Source of the DNA: Rhexocercosporidium sp. MPI-PUGE-AT-0058 | Lineage: Eukaryota; Ascomycota; Leotiomycetes; Helotiales | DNA length: 64,000 nucleotides | Direction: 5' to 3' | Assembly (NCBI GenBank): GCA_020746875.1 | Contig: JAGTJL010000019.1 | Location: 868,001 to 932,000, forward strand | Shown: positions 58,637-64,000 of the stretch, piece by piece | How the letters are laid out: each line of letters starts with the position of its first letter | Numbering within the stretch: the stretch's first letter is position 1 | Translations under genes and position numbers: made by a program | Notes under the pieces: generated by a model | Databases searched by the model: none | Seen by the model: only the letters and a program-made list of their open reading frames with translations | Told to the model about the DNA's origin: nothing

Positions 58637-59928
58637 TCAACGATGCTGACGTCCTCGGTATCCCACAATCGGAAGGTCTTCACTTTGATTGTGTCGCAGA
58701 ACAAAGTCCTCATCAAAATTACCGTAGTAAAGCCAGTCCAAAATATCGAAACGGTCTTCGGGCTCGTTTTCTGGCACACCTTCAAGAACAAGGCCACCCT
58801 CTAAATCTCCTTCGTGAACCATCACCCCTGGGTAAGTGCGAAAGTCATCGAAGGCGTCGTTGTTCTCACTATAGGCGTCGTAAGCTTCATCTATGACCGG
58901 GTATAAGAAGTCTCCCAACATGGTTTTGACTTTGGGGGTATCGATGATGCCATGCGGGTATGTCTCGGGGTGGGCGGCCTTCTTCTTCGCGATTCGGGCT
59001 TTTCGTGCGCTCTTAGAATTCTTGACCTCTTCGCTATCTTCGGCATCGCTCTCTTCCTCGCTCTCGCTATCAGTGAAGTATAGCTCTGGCTGAATAGGAT
59101 CCAATGCAACTACAAAGTTCCATAAATCTGGGAAGAAGTTTATGAGTACATTCTTCCAGAGTCCCTCGTTGAAATCAAGTTGGTGATAATGGCTGCCAGT
59201 GATTTCCTTCGCCTTGACAAGCAGATCTTCGACCTTATCGCCTTTCCAAGATTTCGAGCACAGCGTTTCTGGAAAGCCATAGTTACCAGTGTTCGTCTCC
59301 ATCCACGATAGCAGCTTGCCAATGTTCTCAATATACAGAGTCATCTTGCTCTTGTTCCACATACAAATTGACGAATCCGTAGAGGGCAACATGTTGATGT
59401 CTCCAAGCAATTCAGGCTCTGCCTTGTATGTACCGATAGCTTTCTTGATCTCTCTTCTGGCTTCAGCATTGACGTTGACGGCGGCGAATGCATGTTGTTC
59501 AACCGGTAGGAACTTCAGCATAACGTTTGAGGCATTCTTGTTCTTCCTTTGGCACCTGTGCTTTTTCATGGAGCCATCTTTAACATAATGACACATTTGA
59601 CGAGGACGAAGTTGACCTTGAGAATTGGTGCAGTTGGGGCAGCGCGGTTCCAGATCTTGTTGCGTAGCTCCAACGGAAGTTTTGGGAAGAGGATGAATTC
59701 GGTGGGAGTCATAGAGGCGGAGGTATCGCGGGCTGAGGATTGTGCGGAGTTTAGGGGTGATGTATGAGCGGAGAGATCGATGAAGGAATCGTTGTAGGCT
59801 CGAGGGGAGGTATGAGTAGCAGGATGAGTTGAGGAATCGGTGGAGGACTTGATTGAGAGTTGAATAGAGGAATTGAAGGAAACTTGATCTGGATTGGCCA
59901 ATTGCTGGCCCAAGCTTTGGGCAGCCAT
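58637..59928 (-). pseudogene. 2EXR-domain protein with a broken reading frame
   Basis: Frame 1, from ATG 59928, encodes a serine/threonine-rich leader and then the 2EXR core FILFPKLPLELRNKIWNRAA, ILKVNFVLVK, and stops at 59566. Frame 2 continues with HAFAAVNVNAEARREIKKAI, ADSSICMW-like DSSICMWNKSKMTLYIENIG, LCSKSWKGDKVEDLLVKAKE, an acidic run (ESEEESDAEDSEE) and KTMLGDFLYPVIDEAYDAYS, ending at 58637. The intact paralogue at 61.2 kb shows these halves belong together. The shift falls near 59590-59620. A one-base indel, a small insertion or a poor intron (GTCAAC...AAAAAG, 56 nt, in frame but removing conserved residues) could explain it. The family is fungal and of unknown function. Confidence 0.6.
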
Positions 59929-61157
59929 CCTTTCTGATTAGCAAGAGTCGTTAGTGAACGCGCCGCCAAAGAGTAGCACAATTCGCAGCACTGAAAGTGG
60001 GAACTTATTGCGTCTATGGAAGGAAACCGAAGGGGCTGCAGAGATGGCCTCGCTGTGATGGAGATGTTTGGAGTTTCTGGCGTGGAAAAGAAAGTCCTAG
60101 CAGAAGCTGGCGGAGAAAATTGATATACAGCCGCAGCCTCGTTTGGAGGAGTGCGCCGATTATCGCGACACGAGTCTATTCAGGCATATATTATTAAGAT
60201 ATTTATTTCTGGCTTATGACATCACTCCCTTTGTTGTGTATAATAGAATTCAACGATTTTGACGGTCTTGAGATTCCTCGAGATTGTTTACAAGACGCAC
60301 TCGAAATAAGCGAAGTTAACTTCAGAGTTCATTTGACAAGCGTTTCTGTGATGGAGAGCATCCCTAGCATTTGCCACAGCCTTCCAAAGCCTAAGGGACT
60401 GTGTATGTTAGTGCACTGCTAGATGTAGCGCTGACAGCGTTGGCTTCACCGCGTTGTTGCGATCAACTAGCCCATCCATTGTCTCAAGAGAAGAAGCTCC
60501 TCCCATCCAGTGTCGTCTCTCTTCAGGCTCATGAGTTCTAACACTTGCTTATCAATATGGTATACTGTTGGCTCTATTCTCTAAAACTTTACTCATTCAT
60601 AGCAATATTACCTTGGAAAGAAGCTTTGTGTGTTCTATCTGAATGAGACCGAGGTTTATTTCTGAAAAGCCCAATGGGCTTTTGTGCAATGCTAACGTTG
60701 CAAACGCTTTGGTACAAGCTCACTGCATCAATATGGCAACGACAGTCTGTCTCATTGGATAAATCTAGAAGACGTTCTGCTTTGTATTTCTCCCTGTGAG
60801 GATTGAGCTTTCTGATGCCGCAAGAGGGAATGGAAAATCAGAAGATTCTCCACACATTCCCTGAGTACCTAATCAGAAAGTTCCACCTATAAATTGAAAA
60901 GAATTTGAGCCATAGCGTCTGTGAGCCGAATACCTGAGTATGAACCTGAGGGTCGGCCGCTTTCGTACTCGGTTCTAGGCTTCGGGCTATACCTGCAACG
61001 TTTGATATCTCGACAGCTTACTCTTGACGCCTTCTTCACCTCAACATCACCAGAGAAAGCCTCAGCTGAGGTCAGGCAGCCCAGCTGCATATCAATTGGT
61101 AAAAACAAAATTCTGATTTCCTCACGCGAACGACTACGCTAACCAGTATCTAGAGCC
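59929..61157. other. Intergenic between divergent 2EXR genes
   Basis: 1.2 kb between the 2EXR gene on the minus strand and the one on the plus strand. Only short random frames (for example 60216-60422). Confidence 0.6.
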
Positions 61158-62228
61158 ATGGGCCAAATTCAAAGCACCGTCGATCGTTCTCCTCCCTTCT
61201 TTCCGTCGATATCCTACAGAAAGAAAGTCCCACCCATCGTCCTCAAGTTCCATTCAGTGCCTCCCAAAGCAGCGGCAGAGGCAAATACCTCCAGTATTAA
61301 GCCTATCGTCAAACCAGAGACGTTCCATTCATTCCCCAAACTCCCACTTGAGCTTCGAAACATTATTTGGCGTCTCTCAGCTCCTCATCTTCTACTACTG
61401 GAGGTCGCCTGCACATTCTCAGAGTGTCGCCTATCAAAAACCGAAGGCTGTAGCCAGATGTGCAATGACAACCGTCGTACAGTTGCGAGGTATACCCCCA
61501 AGAACAAGCAGGCCTTTGCTCCCCTCGCTGCTTGCACCGAGGCTCGAGTCGAGATCCGAAAACTCCTCCCCAACCTTCTGCCGTCTGCCGATCCTTCAAT
61601 CACAATCTGCTTCGACTCATCGACCGCCATCTATATCTCAAACTTCGCAGACATCTATGAGTGGCAGACATCTGTTTGGGACTGGACAGATGCTGATATC
61701 CGAGGAACTTTGACACGAAAATTGATTACAACGGACAGGCTTTGCGAGAAATTCTATAAGGGAGCCTCGATCAAACGCTTGGTTGTTTCCGGTCCTTGCG
61801 TCTACCGTGGTTCAGAGTACGACTGGCGAATCCCATTTAATCCCCTTGGATGGCGCTTCAACCTAAAGTTTTTCTTCAAGGAGATCAAAGAGATCATCAT
61901 CTTCTTGGATGATCAAGTCGGTGATGACGAGGACTTCTCCGAGGGTCATCCAGACTGGCCTTATCTCTGCGACATACCACTACTCAAAACCATGTGTGGG
62001 GACTTCTTGGCGTTGGCTATGGATGGGTTGAGGAGAAAGAAGAGATTCCGTAACGGCCGTCAGCCTGTTGTCTCTCTCTACGAAGGAAATGTAAAGTCGT
62101 TGGAAGAGGATCTTGACCACCGGGCCGACAAATTCGAACGGGCAGTCTATAGGGATGAGGAAGAAAGACTTGACTTGCTCCAATGGGAACGAGATAATAT
62201 TGGAGGTACTTGGGGACTCTCAGCGTAG
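61158..62228 (+). CDS. 2EXR-domain protein, intact copy
   Basis: Intronless, 356 residues. The 2EXR core is at about residues 56-100 (FHSFPKLPLELRNIIWRLSA, LLLLEVACTF), named for its EXR-like repeats and common in Leotiomycetes and related fungi. It is followed by the helix KQAFAPLAACTEARVEIRKL, then ADPSITICFDSSTAIYISNF, RLCEKFYKGASIKRLVVSGP, an acidic patch (DDQVGDDEDFSEG) and KTMCGDFLALAMDGLRRKKR. The LC-x-K-x3-G and M-x-GDFL motifs recur in the two neighbouring copies. No signal peptide or transmembrane helix. The protein is likely soluble and its function is unknown. It is the reference that shows its neighbour at 58.6-59.9 kb is frame-shifted. Confidence 0.88.
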   Translation: MGQIQSTVDRSPPFFPSISYRKKVPPIVLKFHSVPPKAAAEANTSSIKPIVKPETFHSFPKLPLELRNIIWRLSAPHLLLLEVACTFSECRLSKTEGCSQMCNDNRRTVARYTPKNKQAFAPLAACTEARVEIRKLLPNLLPSADPSITICFDSSTAIYISNFADIYEWQTSVWDWTDADIRGTLTRKLITTDRLCEKFYKGASIKRLVVSGPCVYRGSEYDWRIPFNPLGWRFNLKFFFKEIKEIIIFLDDQVGDDEDFSEGHPDWPYLCDIPLLKTMCGDFLALAMDGLRRKKRFRNGRQPVVSLYEGNVKSLEEDLDHRADKFERAVYRDEEERLDLLQWERDNIGGTWGLSA

Positions 62229-63183
62229 TAGCAAGCGTGGAGCATGGAGTTCTTGCATCAAAACTGCCTCTTGTCTGAGAGCTTGTTGCTACCAGGAATA
62301 GAACAATTCCAAACATCGCTCAGTCCCTTTTATGTGATGATGAAATAATCTGCGAAGGGCACAAATAATAATTACTATGTACAACTAGCTCAAGCATTTT
62401 ATGGATTTGTAAGACCCCACAAAGCAAGAGAATGCTCCGCCTGCTCTGGCTCTGATTGCAAAGTCGAATCGCCAAGCAATAACCTAGATAGTTGCCCAAA
62501 ATCTCCTTTCTTCCACCGACGGTCTTTTTTTTCAACAGTATCTGTGCTCGGAAATAACGAAGGTCTGCAACTTCCTCGGGATTGCACAGTGCATTGTCCC
62601 AACTGTTGTCTCAAACCCTTTATTTTGACGAGCAGGAGCCCCGATCTCCAATTCTGCAAATTAACATCCATCTTCGTAACTCATTTCACTTTCGTGGGAT
62701 GATAAAAGCTGTCAATAGAGAAACTCTGTTCCCTCGTAGTGTTTCGTTTCCCAAAGTTGGGATCTGGGCCGCGTAACTCCTCCACAGCGTCCACATCGCA
62801 AGTTGCCAAGATCAAATTCTCCACAGATATGAGATAAACTCAGTGGGGCTCTCGAGGGTACTCTTGCTCAAAAGTAATGCGATTATTAGGGAAGTAATGG
62901 ATAGACATAGGTCTCAGTAGAAGTCAAGAGTCTGGAAAGCCATATATGACTCAAATGTTGAGGTTGTGACCCTGCCATAGTTCTGTTTCTGAGAAGAATG
63001 AAGGCAGAGAAATGTATTGATAGCTGCTGGAGTCACCAAATGTCACTGGAGGAGAAGTGGATTCATCATGTTTGGGCATTTGCATTGATGGACTAGACAT
63101 TGCTGGCTACCTGCAGTTAGGCTGCATGTGTAGTCTCTCAGCAACTCGCGAATGTACAGCAATGGTTACACCAAAATCGCCGC
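62229..63183. other. Intergenic between convergent 2EXR genes
   Basis: 955 bases holding the 3' flanks of the intact copy (+) and the partial copy (-). Frames such as 62582-62776 look random. Confidence 0.6.
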
Positions 63184-64000
63184 CTAGTCATCATAGCCTA
63201 GGTTCCATCGCTGACCCCAAACTTCAAAATCAGTTCGAAGGTCAGGATCTCTAATCTCCAACTCCTCTAAGTTGAGCTCTCTATTACGGTCCACACTGCC
63301 ACCACCTGAGTCCCCACCGTCGTGAACGTACAGAAATGGTCTGTAGTATTCCTCAAAATGTGTCGGGTCCTCTTCCTTGATAGCATCCGTAACTTCCGCG
63401 AGGAAATCGCCGATCATTTCCGTAAGCCAGTCGAGGTCTTCGACATCGGCTGGGGAATCGCAGAACTCTTCTCTCTCTAATGCTAGCCCCCCATGCTCTC
63501 GCTTCCACTCTAGAGCTTTGACGCTGTCATCCGAATCGCTGCTAAATTCCTCCTCATCATCAGAATTGTTGTAGAAGCCATCATGGTAGTCCGGGAACAG
63601 GTAATTCGTGCCGTCATCATCAATAAAGCCTGCGACAAAAGCTTCAAGATCCTTGAACAAAGGCTCGAAGAATAGCTTCCACGCATCATCATCGAATCCT
63701 CCATCTCCATTGGTACCCCAGAAATGTTTAGCGTGAACCATTAGGCTTGTGATATTTTCTCCAAGGTAGGATTTAGTGCAAAGCTTCCGAGGGCCGGAAA
63801 TCATTCTCGAAGGACCTGGGATATAATGCCAAGGAAGATCCACCAACTCTTGAGCGTTCCGGATGAAGTTTTGAGTGTCTTCAGGATCGAATCGAATGCA
63901 GATCGACGGATCCGCTAATCCGCTGATGGGAGACGGCAAGAAAGGAGTATTCGAGGTAATAGTAATCGGGGAGAGGGAAATCGAGGCAGGAGTCATCGGA
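63184..64000 (-). CDS. 2EXR-family protein, 3' part, runs off the window
   Basis: The frame is open from the window edge to the stop at 63184. The part inside begins near LSPITITSNTPFLPSPISGL, then LADPSICIRFDPEDTQNFIR, matching the middle of the neighbouring 2EXR proteins. LCTKSYLGENITSLMVHAKH and EMIGDFLAEVTDAIKEEDPT are the same two motifs, and an acidic insert (NNSDDEEEFSSDSDDS) sits between them, as in the 58.6-59.9 kb copy. The C-terminus ends WGQRWNLGYDD. The 2EXR core itself would lie upstream, outside the window, so the start codon cannot be given; ATG 63996 is only the first one inside the window. Likely a paralogue of the two other copies, perhaps intact. Confidence 0.72.
   Translation of the reverse strand, partial: PMTPASISLSPITITSNTPFLPSPISGLADPSICIRFDPEDTQNFIRNAQELVDLPWHYIPGPSRMISGPRKLCTKSYLGENITSLMVHAKHFWGTNGDGGFDDDAWKLFFEPLFKDLEAFVAGFIDDDGTNYLFPDYHDGFYNNSDDEEEFSSDSDDSVKALEWKREHGGLALEREEFCDSPADVEDLDWLTEMIGDFLAEVTDAIKEEDPTHFEEYYRPFLYVHDGGDSGGGSVDRNRELNLEELEIRDPDLRTDFEVWGQRWNLGYDD

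Overview
The window is nuclear DNA from a filamentous ascomycete (Pezizomycotina). Genes carry several short introns (about 45-300 nt) with GTAAGT/GTATGT-type donors and CTAAC/TACTAAC-like branch sites, lie on both strands without operons, and include fungal families: an eIF3g/Ssc1/Mtc6/Sec62/Glo3/Tim21/Pns1 housekeeping set, an Argonaute, a NACHT-ankyrin NLR-like protein and 2EXR-domain proteins. Gene content and protein style fit Leotiomycetes (Helotiales), but that placement is inference. I rebuilt exons by hand so that reading frame, splice consensus and family similarity agree; no transcript evidence was available.

Layout. 1-6.4 kb: first exon of a rhodopsin-like membrane protein (-), eIF3g (-), mitochondrial Hsp70 Ssc1 (-) with a heat-shock-element-like site upstream. 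7.2-9.8 kb: WD40/DUF2415-type protein (+) with one ambiguous frame junction. 9.8-11.9 kb: gene-poor stretch with a 117-nt pure pyrimidine tract. 11.9-14.9 kb: large PH-domain protein (-). 14.9-18.6 kb: 3.7 kb with no gene I can support. 18.6-22.4 kb: a coiled-coil protein (+) and a single-pass membrane protein (+). 23.0-27.7 kb: divergent mtc6 (-) and sec62 (+). 28.3-34.7 kb: 2014-residue NLR-like protein with ankyrin repeats (+). 36.1-39.7 kb: Argonaute (+) with two CCHC zinc knuckles at its N-terminus. 40.8-45.1 kb: Pns1/CTL transporter (-) and SUR7/PalI protein (-). 46.9-48.6 kb: decayed FAD monooxygenase (+). 49.1-54.9 kb: Glo3 ArfGAP (-), Tim21 (+), BTB-bromodomain protein (-). 56-64 kb: accessory region with a NUDIX hydrolase and a dispersed cluster of 2EXR-domain paralogues, one intact, one with a broken frame, one running off the window, plus a possible relic.

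Functionally the window mixes conserved core genes (translation initiation, mitochondrial protein import by Ssc1 and Tim21, ER translocation by Sec62, retrograde vesicle traffic by Glo3, cortical membrane organisation by Pns1 and SUR7) with two nucleic-acid or self/non-self surveillance genes placed next to each other (NLR-like and Argonaute). The distal 10 kb is a dynamic region with gene family expansion and decay. The most notable items are the zinc-knuckle Argonaute, its NLR-like neighbour, and the 2EXR family, which shares motifs outside the 2EXR domain.
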